Positions 34,171-45,401 are shown, counted from the first letter of the stretch. The stretch is DNA of 64,000 nt from Sinonovacula constricta (GCA_007844125.1 CM017571.1:688077-752076), one strand, 5' to 3'. The notes: generated by a model from the sequence alone, not told the origin. Numbers and translations: made by a program.

Positions 34171-35360
34171 TTTATTTATTTATTTGGGTTTTACGGCACA
34201 CCGACACTTAATAGGTCATACGGCGCCGAATACAAAGTTGAATGTGAATAAAGCGTAATCAGGTTAAAACCAAACTACGCATGTAAAATATAGAAAAATA
34301 TAAAAAACTATTAGGTAAAAAATAAATAATAATTGAAAACAGGTCAACACATAAAACGGTTTAAAAACTATGACGATTGGTAAATAAACAGTTTAAAAAA
34401 TTATAACTTACTAAGAATACCAATCTCGATCAAGAAGCAAACAAGTTTAGAATCCGACACTGTCCTAAATAGTTCGTACATGTTATGGACATAAAATATT
34501 TCGACCGTATGTGGTCTGTGTCGATACACTGTAATAAAATATGGTTGACTGTCAGTGGTTCCTGGCAAGGAACACATACAGGTTGAACTTCTCTTTTCAA
34601 GAGATATGAATGAGTCAATCTAGTATGTCCAATGCGACAGCGGGTAAGAGCTACGTCTTCTCGTCGACTTTCTCTGCAAGCAGAGACATTGGCACCGACG
34701 TTAGGTTTAATTACGTGTAATTTGTTACAAACAATACTGTCCCAACTTGTTTGCCACTTGGCTAAAATATGTCGGTAAATAAGTGGTTTAAAATCAGTGT
34801 GTGGGATGCAAAGATCTGTCTCAGTGAGGGCTGAGGCAGATTTTGCACCCCTGTCAGCATCTTCGTTTCCTCGGATGCCTACATGACTAGGAAGCCAACA
34901 GAAGGAGATTTCGTTAGTGTCGTATAAACTTTGAAGTTTGACAAGAACAGTGCGAACATGTGGATTTGAATAATTTAGTGAATTTATGCTTTGTAATACA
35001 GATAATGAGTCTGAAAATATACCATATTTTTCACCGGAATGTTCTGAAATTAAATCAAGGCTTAGATTTATAGCCTGGATTTCAGCGGTGAAGATAGACG
35101 AGTTGTTAGGAAGTCTTTGTTTAATGCAGTGGCTATTACTTACGGAAGCACAGCCAACATGAGTGTCCGTCTTTGAACCATCAGTATATATATGAAGGTG
35201 ATCAGAGTACTTGTCAAGGAGTTCGAGAAATTCAGATCGTAAAATCAAAGGATCTGTGTTCGACTTTTTATTTTTACAGAGTTCTAAATTCACATCAGGA
35301 GAACGGAGTTGCCATGGTGGATGTTCCATTGTGGGGTTTTCAGAAATGTTTTCGAGTTTT
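34171..35360 (-). pseudogene. LINE2 copy B: RNase H and C-terminal finger plus 3' UTR
   Basis: Minus strand. The 3' terminus at about 34171 has the AAATAAATAAA tail and the TTCGGCGCCGTATGACC box. Coding runs from about 35360 down to 34430: HIYTDGSKTD (first Asp), FTAEIQAINLSL (Glu), FSDSLSVLQS (Asp), CWLPSHVGIRGNEDADRGA (His/Asp region), so a complete RNase H. The C-terminal finger CVPCQEPLTVNHILLQC comes next. The reverse transcriptase is absent; upstream sequence is replaced by the MULE region. The endonuclease piece at 38945-39469, same strand, is probably the same insertion. Confidence 0.9.
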
Positions 35361-35366
35361 AGAATT

Positions 35367-35458
35367 AGGGACATCCCGGACCAGACAACCCGGACCATAT
35401 TTAGGGACATCCCGGACCATGTATAAGGACATCCCATGTTTGAGGATATCCCGGACCA
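35367..35458. repeat. short tandem repeat, GGACATCCCGGACCA
   Basis: Four imperfect copies of GGACATCCCGGACCA lie at the left edge of the MULE region, exactly where LINE2 homology stops. They may be part of the MULE terminus; no inverted partner is visible near 38940. Confidence 0.8.
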
Positions 35459-35469
35459 CTAGGAATATA

Positions 35470-36011
35470 AAAATAATAATAAAAATACTAAAAATTATGT
35501 ATATTGAACAAATCATATTGTTGTTGTTGTTTCATTTCCATCTTAAGCGAGTGTTTATTAATGCTTAATGCTGACTAAAATGTTAAAACAGAAATCACAT
35601 TAACAATATCAATATGGCCCTGATATGAAAATAAGTTTTAATAAATATATTACCTTTCAAAATGCCTAATTCCATTTCAATATTTAACAGAAGTATTTTC
35701 CTGTTACTAAGTAACTAATTCAGTTCATTATAATTCAATGTATAACACACAAAATTACAAAGGAAAGAGATTTCAATAATTTGTATTTGTTTTTCACACC
35801 AATTAAAGAAGTCACTCAATGAGTTCATTCCATCCGATTAACTAATTTTATTATTCACTCAAAAAAATAAATGAGTTAATTACCGTTTTGATTAAAAAAC
35901 AAAGGGTAGTTAATGTCAACAGTTTGATTTATCCAAGCCTTGATTTTGCTATAAATCCGAGGAGGAAAAAACTCATCCTCACAACTTTTTCAGCTTAAAA
36001 ACTGAAAAGTA
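35470..36011 (+). other. upstream region of the MULE gene
   Basis: AT-rich, no coding signal. It probably holds the MULE gene promoter and left terminal sequence. Confidence 0.4.
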
Positions 36012-38238
36012 ATGCCTGCTAATCCTTGTATTCACTGCGGCAAAGGTGTGTTTTCTAACCACCGCGCCTTAGAGTGTGATATATGTCGTCGCTGGCAGCA
36101 TTTATTATGCGGAAATACTGGTAAGCATTTTAATATAATTCACTCAATATTAAAGAATGAAATAAGTTATTGAATAAAAAAAATATAATAAATATTTGAG
36201 TATAAAATTGTGTTAATTGCGAAATTCAAAACCATGTCAATACAAATTTTTATTGTTTTCTAAATTCAGGTGTCAGTGTGAACCAGTACAGAGCGGCTGT
36301 CAGAGATGGGACAGACCTTCCATTCGTATGCTCCTCGTGTGCTGATCTGCAAGATACAAATGACATGGATGTGACAGAGAACTACAGCGAAACCACAGAC
36401 ACATCATCACGTATAGTCTTGACAGTACCTGCGGCGAATCCACCAGAAAGTACACGACTTTCTGCCGGTTTAATTGAAGAATTTTCATTTAGGTATGTTA
36501 GATAAATATACTGTGTGAAATAAATACTATATTATGTTTCGTATTTAACATTTAATAAAAAAATTATATGGACATTTTATCCGGTAAACACAATAAATCA
36601 TTATAAAGTAACAAATCATATGTTGTGTGGTAAACTGTCCGATTAATAAATAAGATTATTTTATTTCAGATCTGAGTCAGAAATGGAAGTTTCTGAAGAG
36701 AACTCCGAGTTTGACGTCACCAGGCCGATACGAGACATGCCAGTTGAGGAACAAGAAAAGTAAGTTCGATTGTCAGTTTTATTTGATTTGATGCTTGATT
36801 TATAATACTAAAAAATTAGATACTTTTCTATGACTTGTTAATTCTTAATAATACATTTCTTTGTAACTTATAATTATCCTATATTTAAACATTGCTTAAA
36901 TTCTTTTTTCAGCTCCATAGCTGACAACACGGTACATGATGTGCCTGAAGCAGCACCAGTAACCTACAAGATAATCGAACGCGGCTCGGAACAGGGGTAC
37001 AAGAAACTAGTGTCGTCTGCCGGCTACGCTTTTGTGAAGAAGCGTACGTTGGCGAATGGAATGATCGACTGGCGATGTAGCGTCCGGGATAAAGGAAGCG
37101 GATGTCCCGCAACCATAAAACAACGTGGTGAAGAATTCAAAGTGACAGGCAGCGCGCACACTCATCCAGCAAAACCCGGTCTTCTGACATCAGTCGAAAT
37201 AAAATCTGCGGTATGTACATATGTTATTTATACGAGTTTGCGTTTTTTTTATTTATTTGGTGGCAGGATCTATATTATGGGTGTTTCAATAGTTAAATAC
37301 TCGACGCCTATTAGTGTAGTTTATCTAATAATTTTATTATTATTATTATTATTGTCTTTTCGGGTCAAGGATGTCGCCCGAACACAGCTGTTTGAGACAG
37401 CAGAAGTATTAGTAAAACAGGTGACTGACAACATGCAGCGGCCCGAACAACCAGAAGGTGCCCGTCCAAGCCACGAGGCGTTGTTAAAGATGTGTAATCG
37501 GACAAGAAAAGATCTCCGGCCAGAGGATCCTAAAACGCTCGACTTCGAGGTAAGCAAAACTAAAAAGCTTGTTTTAACAAGTAATTTATTAAATTTATTA
37601 AATATGTAACTAGAAATATCCTCCGTCCAGATAATGCTTTATCACTGCTCAACAAACTTTAACTATAAGAAAAAATGATGAATCTAGTTAAACTATAACT
37701 ATTCATAATAAAAATAATCATGTCTATTTTTTCAAGCACCCATCTGTTTTTCTTTGTAGATCGATGAGGACTTCTTACGAGGACTCGGTGAGGAGTTCTA
37801 CCGGACAACTGTGCCAGCTAAAGAGCGCCGCCACGTGGTGTTCGCCACCAAATCCCAGCTAGACCTGCTTGCGAAGGCGAAGACATGGTATATTGACGGC
37901 ACGTTTAAGGTCGTCAAGGCACCATTCACCCAGCTACTATCCATTCATGCCTTTGTGAAGGCAGATGGGCATATGAAGCAGCTGCCCTTTGCTTCATCCT
38001 CATGTCAGGAAAGGGGAATCTGTCGTTTTATTTGTTGCTAGATTTATTGTACAGGGAAGCCAAAGACATACCTTTACAATGTAAGCTTGTAAAAGAGAAA
38101 AAACTAAAGCGCCACCAGTCTAAACAATCAAAGCAGACACAATGCAGACTAATGAAACTCTGGGCTGAGTACGCGCAAAACGAGCGGTCAACCAGCCAGC
38201 TGCTTGATGCATGTTCTGCGCTGTATGGACCCGTTTAA
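36012..38238 (+). pseudogene. PHD-FLYWCH-MULE transposase-like gene, with introns, broken
   Basis: Exons 36012-36120, 36270-36492, 36670-36759, 36913-37210, 37370-37549 and 37760-38238 join in phase with GT-AG borders. The N-terminus is a PHD-like zinc finger (CIHC, CDIC, HLLC, CSSC). A FLYWCH-like finger follows (WRCSVRDKGSGCPATI with HTHP), then the start of a Mutator-like (MULE) transposase core with its first catalytic Asp in WYIDGTFKV. A one-base deletion near 37990 shifts the frame; in the other frame the text continues (FILMSGKG) but soon jumps to a C-terminal segment ending STSQLLDACSALYGPV. The middle of the catalytic domain, with the other acidic residues, is deleted. It sits between the two LINE2 copy B pieces. 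FLYWCH-MULE genes are abundant in lophotrochozoans, from general knowledge. Confidence 0.85.
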
Positions 38239-38944
38239 ATAGTGTGTAAACATATGTCATATGTATATGATGATTGCCTATTATCATTTGTGTTCTCTAG
38301 AACTATCGATATAATGATGAATATAAACATTAAACTGGTATGCAAGTTCTAAATTTATTATTGCATTCTTGTATTTCGTTTCGACAAGAACGGTAATTTA
38401 ATATAGACTTGCGATCTTTAAATCTTAATATTACCATTTCTGTATTCTTGTATATTTCGTTTCGATAAGGATGCAGTTTGGTTTTTATTTTCTATGAAAT
38501 TCTTAATCCAATAAATAAAATGTGAAATGATTGTCATTTATCGATTGTTCGATTATTTTATATCTGATATAACCATGTTCTTTTTTCCATTTTCTATTAT
38601 GTAAAAACAATTATCATGTCAACATTTTGTTACTTTGTTAATTTGTAAATTTGTTACCTATAATTCAGTTAATACAATCTCATGTTGTATTGTTTTACTT
38701 CTTTTTGCTTTCATTTCTGTATGTATTCATTTTGAGTCATGTTTGTTTAAAAAAAAATCTGAAATAAAAATATCTAATAAAATAAAATACAATTTCGTAA
38801 GTTTATTTCATAAACATCGATTCGTTTCCTAGTTAATACTCTTGAGGATTTACAGAACTGCATTATTCCAAAAAGGACTAGAAAATAATAACATTGGCTT
38901 ATTTTCAAAAGTCTGTACATTATTAAATTTATAAATCATCAATG
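38239..38944. other. AT-rich 3' flank of the MULE gene
   Basis: No coding signal. It shows a near-duplication of TGTATTTCGTTTCGA (about 38370 and 38451). Probably the MULE 3' UTR and right end, without a recognisable inverted repeat. Confidence 0.45.
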
Positions 38945-39469
38945 TAAAAATTGCCTTACAAATTTTTGTTTAATAGTCCGGCGACTTTGAGCCCGTTCTT
39001 TTTTAAGGTTATTAAGATTTGTATCGGTAGGTCGAACATCAAATTGCTTTAATGCCGCCCTACGTTTACGAATAGATTTTTTACACTCTTCGTTAAACCA
39101 AGGCTTATTACGTTTTGATTTAGTCGAGGTCTTAGGTATACACCTTTCTGCAATATTGTGCAAAGTGTTTGAAAATGCGACAATTTTGTCATCTACATTT
39201 TCTACTGAAGTTGGGACAAGTTCTGCAGAACAAAGTGCTGAGAACAGGTCCCAGTTTGCTCTGTCCATCTTCCAACGAGGATTATCGTCGCCTATTGGCG
39301 AAGTACAGTTTGTAAGTATTATAGGAAAGTGATCACTTCCACAAAGGTCATCGTGTACATCCCAAGTGTAATCTAAATACACAGAGGGGTGACACAATGT
39401 TAAGTCTAACGATGAATAATGCCCAGTTGCGGGGTGCAAATATAGACTGTGTATGGCTGTTCTGCTCAT
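38945..39469 (-). pseudogene. LINE2 endonuclease fragment (probably copy B)
   Basis: Minus strand: YLHPATGHYSSLDLTLCHPS, CGSDHFPIILTN and KPWFNEECKKSIRKRRAALK align closely with the endonuclease C-terminal half of copy A. It is cut on both sides. Same strand as 34171-35360, so together they look like one LINE2 insertion later split by the MULE region. Confidence 0.87.
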
Positions 39470-39474
39470 TAGTT

Positions 39475-40010
39475 AAACCTGCTTGGCCAAGATGTCACAC
39501 CACCCCAAGTCACCAATCAAGTTGTAGAGGTCAACAAATACTTTAGGAATCATCATGTCCCAAGTGCTATACTATCTGAGATTCCCGATCTGTTAAGTCA
39601 CAGTTACCAGCTGAAACCAGATGGAATAGCCAGCTGACCTGTATTGATACATACATCAGGAACAGACCCTACCTACTGCTGATCTGTGCCAAAAATGAGG
39701 ATGCCATCGACTTGAGAATTCGCAACTTGATCAACAACATTGGTCTCTTTAATGAAGTTAAGAACCTGCAGACACAGCTGGAGCCTATTTCCAGTGCCCT
39801 AAACCGCCTACAGTCTGACAGCTCCACCATAGCAGATGCCTGTGAGGTTTGGCTCGAATTACTTCAGAATCCAGACCTTCAGCCATACCATGTGAAGGTC
39901 AGAACAGATTTAACCAGGCCATGACAAATAGCCACTACTTAGAGAAAGCTGCCAAACTGGTGTTCTGCTACAGATACCTTAGGGGGAATCAAGAGATTGA
40001 CTGGTAGAAA
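39475..40010 (+). pseudogene. hAT transposase, 3' half
   Basis: Resumes the hAT coding sequence on the + strand: LLGQDVTPPQVTNQVVEVNK, HHVPSAILSEIP, QLPAETRWNSQLTC and IDTYIRNRPYLLLICAKNED, with frameshifts near 39590 and 39900. It ends shortly after QAMTNSHYLEKAA; the usual hAT C-terminal dimerisation domain is not seen. The right hAT terminus is 450 bp downstream. Confidence 0.88.
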
Positions 40011-40463
40011 GAGACTTCTTTGTATCTAACCTTGTTTGTTATTGTAGTCATGTATACATGTATTTGTTATAAGTTGTGTACATTACTTGTAAATGATTAA
40101 AATTAACCCTCTAAAATGATGACTTATTATTTATAATTACATTTTGAAGTTGTCCACATGCTGACTATAGGGGATTTATATTGTATTGTATAAATTCCAT
40201 TGATGGCAAATTCAACTGACCATTTTTTCAGTACTTAAATATTTATTTATTATAAAAAAAAGTGATAAAAGTTTAAAACTTAAGTATAAATAAAATGGCA
40301 GTTGATGGGTAAACTTGAAATTATCCATACGAATGAAGATAATAGGAAATATTGTATATATTCCAGACTGGTCAATTCAATCGACCAGTATTTGCTGATA
40401 AATACCAGTAAATACCGCCAGCAATGGAAAATACTCATATTTGCCGGCATTTTGCCAACACTG

Positions 40464-40471
40464 CTATAAAG
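40464..40471 (+). repeat. hAT target-site duplication, right copy
   Basis: CTATAAAG, identical to 25521-25528. Confidence 0.9.
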
Positions 40472-41059
40472 TATTTTCATGTTCGATGGTGCCTGGGTTA
40501 CATTGAATGTAAGAATAACTGTATTTGTTTCAATTGAAACACCATTTTTGTAATTTTGATACGTTTATATAGCTGCTTTTACTCCTTGACTGTCTAAGAT
40601 TTGTAACAATTTCTTCTTCGGAAAACCGTCTCCAGATAACTGAAATACTGTTGGTGGGACGATAAACCCAATAAACAAACAAACAAACTTCTTTGGAAAC
40701 TCCGGCAAGTATTGGGTTTTTGATGACGCCTTTGGAAAAGTTTAGTGATTTGTGGGGGGATGATGTTATATCTGTGGTGAATAGTTTTCTAAGTTTTAAA
40801 AGTTGATCGGATTGGGTTTTTTTTTGTAACTTCAACGAGTAAAGAGTTTTTTTGTTGTTTTTTTTTTGACTGATTTGGGGTCTTCTATTACTCCTTTAAG
40901 TGCTTTCTCAATTATAAAAGGTGACATGGTTGAGAGTGGATCAAAATCTTTGTCTGCAGTCAGCACAATGAATTTTGGAAATTGTTCAGTTATTCTTTCT
41001 TCGTCAGAGTCGGTATTGAGTATGTTCGGTCGGGGTCTTTTAAGAATGTTGGAAGCCAT
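40472..41059 (-). pseudogene. LINE2 copy A ORF1, 5' half
   Basis: Minus strand, probable start MASNILKRPRPNILNTDSDE at 41059. It continues FPKFIVLTADKDFDPLSTMS and SPHKSLNFSKGVIKNPI, a gag-like N-terminus of the Jockey group, with frameshifts. A 63-bp SINE2 tail interrupts it at 40625. It stops at the hAT target duplication (40464) and continues at 25520. Confidence 0.85.
40625..40687 (+). repeat. 63-bp SINE family 2 tail with target duplication
   Basis: It carries only the 3' end of the family (CCGTCTCCAGATAACTGAAA to ACAAACAAA). It is flanked by CTTCTTCGGAAA (40613-40624) and CTTCTTTGGAAA (40688-40699), an 11/12 match. Confidence 0.9.
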
Positions 41060-41351
41060 GAGAGGAAGAAGAAAATATTCAGCACCTGTGGTCCCCACCC
41101 GCCCCAGAGTCCAACAAGGGGACGCTTATCTGGAGTGGATTTCCGACTGCAAGCGCCAGGGCTACACAGGTGCTATACTCGAAAGGGTAAAGTATGAAGA
41201 GACTTTAAGACCTCTCGATTAACCAATAAGCCTCCGCCTTCTAGGTTATGTAGAGAATAAAGTTTAGAAGAATCAAACCCGGTTTGTATCTGAAGAATTG
41301 ATACGTATGGATAGAGAAAGGGGTGAGAGTATGTTAACCTACGGCTCATCG

Positions 41352-42140
41352 TGACCAGCCGATTGATCGTACCGGGTCCATACGACCACCCGTCTACACC
41401 AAATACGGGGTCAAAACGGTGTTACATCCCACAGGTGACTACGGATATACCGTTCGCGATCCCGTGGGTGCTCAACCGCCAGAATCCCCATCTCCGGTTT
41501 CACGGGTTGCCATGCACGGCAAACGCATGGTCCATTTTCGGCGGAGTTTTACCGCTCTGCATGAATACAGCTGGCGTATTCTAGGCCCCAGCCGGGGCTA
41601 AACCCCATTTTCGGCGGAGTTTAACCGCTTTGCATGAATACATCCGGCGTATTCAAGGCCCCAGCCGGCAGGGCCGGCTATACTCTGACATGAAATACAA
41701 AATGTAAATGATGCCAGATTGATCTGTATAGCCGGTTGTCCATTAGATCCATGTCTCCATGGAGACAATTAGAGGGAGGGGTTGCATTGCATGGTATACA
41801 ATAAAGGAAAAAGCAGAAATAAGAGTGGATAGTAGGACTTCGTGTGTACAATAGGGAAATAGTAGCAATCTAACAACGCGGCCAGCCGATTGGGGATACC
41901 GGACCAATATAACCGCCCGTCTACCCCGCAAATAAGGGCCAAAGTAGTGCGTTGGTCAGTGTCGACTTATGCCTCAATATCCTGACAAGCCAACAAAGAC
42001 CTCAACCACCAGGATCCCCTCGACGTAGAGATACTGGGTCGCCACCCCTGGCAAACAGATGGGCTACCTTTGGAGGGTTCTTACCCCGCTACAGGTAGCT
42101 GCAGCCGGAGAATTCTAAGGCCCCTATCGGCAGGGCCGAC
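41352..42140 (-). repeat. GC-rich direct repeats upstream of LINE2 ORF1, possible 5' UTR promoter monomers
   Basis: Two units of about 250 bp (41352-41600 and 41879-42140) share CCAGCCGATTG, ACCGGG/ACCGGA, CCCGTCTAC and AGGCCCC..CGGC. Inside the first, a 68-bp block (TTTTCGGCGGAGTTTTACCG) is duplicated at about 41537 and 41610. They are far more GC-rich than the surroundings and lie just 5' of ORF1 on the minus strand. Confidence 0.6.
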
Positions 42141-42517
42141 ATATACAGTTGCTATCGAGAATAGTGTATGATTAGAAAAGCAAACACGGTCACAAGCTGT
42201 GGTTTCAGCATAGGCGGGCCGTATTACGGGTTCTAAAGCCCATGACGTTTTAGTTCGACAGAATAATACAGACCCACAAATTCTAGTTCAGACTTTAATG
42301 GGCTATCAAACTTAAAATCTCACTAGAAGAAAGGCCAAAAAGTGGGGCATTGAAAATCAATTGACCATGAACACTCTTAATGGGGTGCATCCCCAGATAG
42401 TATGTGCAAATTTGACTGTTGTGGAACTGGGTGTGTATAAATAAAATGCCCCTTTAGCGCTAAGGACAACAAGATCGCAGAAGCATTGAGTGATCCTAAA
42501 TTCTGCTTAGATAAAAT

Positions 42518-42750
42518 ATGAACTTAAAACAAAACCATAGGTACTTCTCCCAAGTACAGTTTCAAATGAAAGTTACAAGTGTGAAGTATTGTGATTTTGT
42601 TGTTTACACAAGCAAAGAGATGGCCATCGTACGAATTCCGCTGGATGAAAACTCTATTGCTAACATCTACGCAAAGTGTGAAGTATTCTTGAAGAGCTTT
42701 CTACTCTACCAGAAATTATAATGCGAAATTTGGAGAAAGTTGTTTCGGAC
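42518..42750 (+). pseudogene. YqaJ-type nuclease, C-terminal piece
   Basis: HRYFSQVQFQMKVTSVKYCD followed by FVVYTSKEMAIVRIPLDE matches the C-terminal part of YqaJ (lambda-exonuclease-like) proteins carried by some eukaryotic DNA transposons. It ends in a frame-shifted LPEIIMRNLEKV-type stretch. The N-terminal catalytic part is absent here but present in a second copy at 44272. Confidence 0.75.
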
Positions 42751-42973
42751 GACGGCCTAATGCCTATAAAGGAGTTGGTATCTTTTTATCTACAGATAAT
42801 TTCTGGAATATACAAAGTTATGTTCATTTTTGATAGTTGTATGATTCTCCTTGTAATGTCTCTTCTTTCCATAAAGTGTTGTTTTTTTTTTTAAAAAAAA
42901 TACCTACCTACCTACCCACCTCAAAAAATGTGGGTAGGGTAACTCCAAACATAGAATTTTTTAAGGTCAGCCC

Positions 42974-43200
42974 AAATAGATGGCCATCGTACGAATTCCG
43001 CTGGATGAAAACTCTATTGCTAACATCTACGCAAAGTGTAAAGCATTCTTCAAGAGCTTTCCACTCTACCAGAAATTATAATGCGAAATTTGGAGAAACC
43101 TGTTTCAGACGACGGTCTTGAGCCTGTAAAGGAGTTGATGTGCATCTGCCAGCAACCAGCATATGGTAAAATATTCGAATGCCAAAAGGATTATGAATAT
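42974..43200 (+). pseudogene. second copy of the YqaJ C-terminus, then a PHD-like finger
   Basis: About 165 bp (ATGGCCATCGTACGAATTCC onward) repeat the sequence at 42618 almost exactly, followed by CICQQPAYGKIFECQ, a PHD-finger start, then stops. Confidence 0.7.
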
Positions 43201-44271
43201 ATCAAAATATATATTAAACGTTGGGTTATCAGGGGTCGACATTAGTTTAATTTTATACTGCAAAGAAAGTTTCTCGCGACGCAAGTATAACGATGGTTCA
43301 TTGGCTTCAACGTAAAGGCCCTGCACTGGTGAGGTCCTTATTGACCATACTTAATTAACAATACAAACTCATTCACGAGTCTTTTTTAATTTCTTCACTG
43401 TTATTATTTAGTTGCAGGTATATAAACAATGCAAAAAACAACTATAAGATTGGCTCTATATGTTTTGTGTTGTCCTAATTTGTGATGTACATCATAGTTT
43501 ATCCCAATTATCCTTACTACTTTAGGTTGGGAGAAACATACAGTCAGGTTTCAGCCATACGCTTCAAGGCGGAGAGAGCAAGCAGTCTTCAACTGACGTG
43601 GTCCGAATGTGCAATCAACATTTTTAAGAGCAGGTAAGCTACTCTCTTTTTCGGACTGTCAGATGTATAAACACTCAATGTTCCTCACGCCAATTCTTGG
43701 AACTATGCTTGTGAACTTATGAGTATTTTCAATTGATAAATGCTGAATTTATTCTTTGTGCAAGTATTATTAAAATACCTTTTGTTACATTTTAATATAT
43801 TATATTTGTAATAACATAACTATTACATAAATTAGTGGGGAATAAGCATACAACATCATGTTGAAACAACCAAGAATTGATAGCTTTTGTCATTCTTTTG
43901 TTCAGAGAAATACTTAAAAAGCCTGTCACAATCATACCCTCATTGTCATATATACATGCATTTTACTTTCTGTAGATGTTAGTCATGAGCCTGAAATACC
44001 TTTTATTGTTTTAGGCTGATCCTAGTCCAGTTACCGAAATGCAGCAGCTGTTTGGAAACAGACAAAAATAGTTGAGTCAGTGACGCCAACCAGTAAGGTC
44101 CTCTGCCATCTTGTGACGACCTGAAGGAACTGTTTGCTGTCTGTCCTGATGGGTTATTCTTCGACATTAATTCCTCCACTTTGTCCAGAACAACAACAGA
44201 AGAAACAACACATCACAGAAGAACCCCTGCCTGTTCTGCCATAACGCTTATTTGAAGAAGAAAACAAAGAA

Positions 44272-44890
44272 GTGTGTGAAAAGGACTTGAAACATAAGGT
44301 AGAGAGTGTACTAAGTTTAACAGAAGTCACATCACAACAGATCATTATACTTTTCAACAAAACATATGCACAGAACATATCACCTCTTTGGTATAATCAC
44401 AGAGATGGCAGAAAAACAATATCAAAGGCGCATGACATAATAACAAGAAAAGAAACAACATGTCGCGACAACCTGGTGATGCGTGTAGTATGCCACAAGT
44501 TATATGAACTTAGCAAGAAAGGCGGTGTTATGTGGGGACTTGAGAATGAAGCTAGTTTGAGAGACATGTATGCAAAACATGTCGATGTCCAACACAACAC
44601 AAAAGGTTCCGCGGTGACACATCTGGCCTTCTGGTTAGTGACGAAAACCATTTTTGGAAGCAACAGCTGATGGCGTCATCAGATGTACTTGCTGTAGGGT
44701 TGAACACTAGAGATAGTGTCGCTTTAGGAACAGATCTGCGATGACACAAGATGCTGCAAAAGCAGACAAGGATTTGTCTTGATGAACCTCCAGCGTACTC
44801 ACAGATATTATACGCAAGTGCAGTTCCAAATGATAGTGTTTGGTGTGTTGTATTGTGACTTTGTTGTTATGACACAGCCATCAGGTACAC
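44272..44890 (+). pseudogene. YqaJ-type nuclease, catalytic part, decayed
   Basis: LWYNHRDGRKTISKAHDIIT followed by DNLVMRVVCHKLYELSKKGG and VMWGLENEASLRDMYAK matches the start of the YqaJ nuclease fold (W-x-x-x-R-x-G-R-I-T-A-S pattern, here altered, and the W-G-x-x-x-E acidic motif). After stops at about 44670, HRYYTQVQFQMIV and YCDFVV (about 44800-44870) continue the protein. The enzyme would be a DNA exonuclease; several stops make this copy dead. Confidence 0.8.
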
Positions 44891-45035
44891 TTAATAAATA
44901 ACAGTTTGCGTTGGTCTGGAACATGGCTTCTTGACGAAGCTGCGGAGAATGTGTTCTGTATTTCTAAAGGATTATCTGCTTCTTGAGCTGCTTACTTCCA
45001 GGCTGAAAGATAAGCATATGTCAAAACCAACTTAT

Positions 45036-45125
45036 GAACAATTGCAGCATTGGTGCATCTGCAAGGAACCAGAATATGGAAAGACAATCATGTGTTCACA
45101 CAGGGGCTGGCAGTTTGGTTGTATT
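45036..45125 (+). pseudogene. PHD-like finger of the YqaJ protein, cut by LINE2
   Basis: QHWCICKEPEYGKTIMCS is the first half of a PHD finger like the one at 43145. The reading continues straight into a LINE2 tail. Confidence 0.65.
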
Positions 45126-45126
45126 T

Positions 45127-45250
45127 TTATGGTATTTTGGGGTTTTACGGCACACGGACACTTGATAGGTCATACGGCGCCGAATACATTGAAGTTTAAC
45201 GACAATACAATATAATATAATCAGATTTAAACTTCCCGCATCCTTTCTCT
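45127..45250 (-). repeat. LINE2 3'-end fragment
   Basis: GGGGTTTTACGGCACACGG and CATACGGCGCCGAATAC mark the reverse-complement LINE2 end; the 5' limit is approximate. Confidence 0.8.
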
Positions 45251-45401
45251 GTACTATAACAATACTTACAACTTTAACACAGGACAGCCAAGTAATGGAA
45301 GTTTTTTCACCGCTAAGCTCCTCGTTTGGAGACTCAAAAAAAACAACATACTGAGCAAGTCCAGAAGTTTATCAGTACACTGATGTAGCTGAGGTTAGAC
45401 C

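Larger units (their letters stand above)
25529..40463 (+). mobile_element. hAT DNA transposon, about 14.9 kb, swollen by nested insertions
   Basis: The left end is CAGGGTTGGGAGG and the right end ..CCAACACTG, so both termini read CAG(G/T)GTTGG inwards, as in many hAT elements. They are flanked by a perfect 8-bp duplication CTATAAAG (25521-25528 and 40464-40471), the hAT signature. Subterminal GTATTT/AAATAC motifs cluster at both ends, like transposase-binding sites. The transposase gene (+ strand) is in two pieces, 33398-34170 and 39475-40010. Nearly all the extra length comes from LINE1, LINE2 and a MULE gene. The host site is LINE2 ORF1, which reads through on both sides. Confidence 0.9.

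Noticed and set aside
41351..41601. two overlapping open frames in GC-rich DNA
   Set aside because: They follow the repeated units upstream of LINE2 ORF1; length is explained by GC content.
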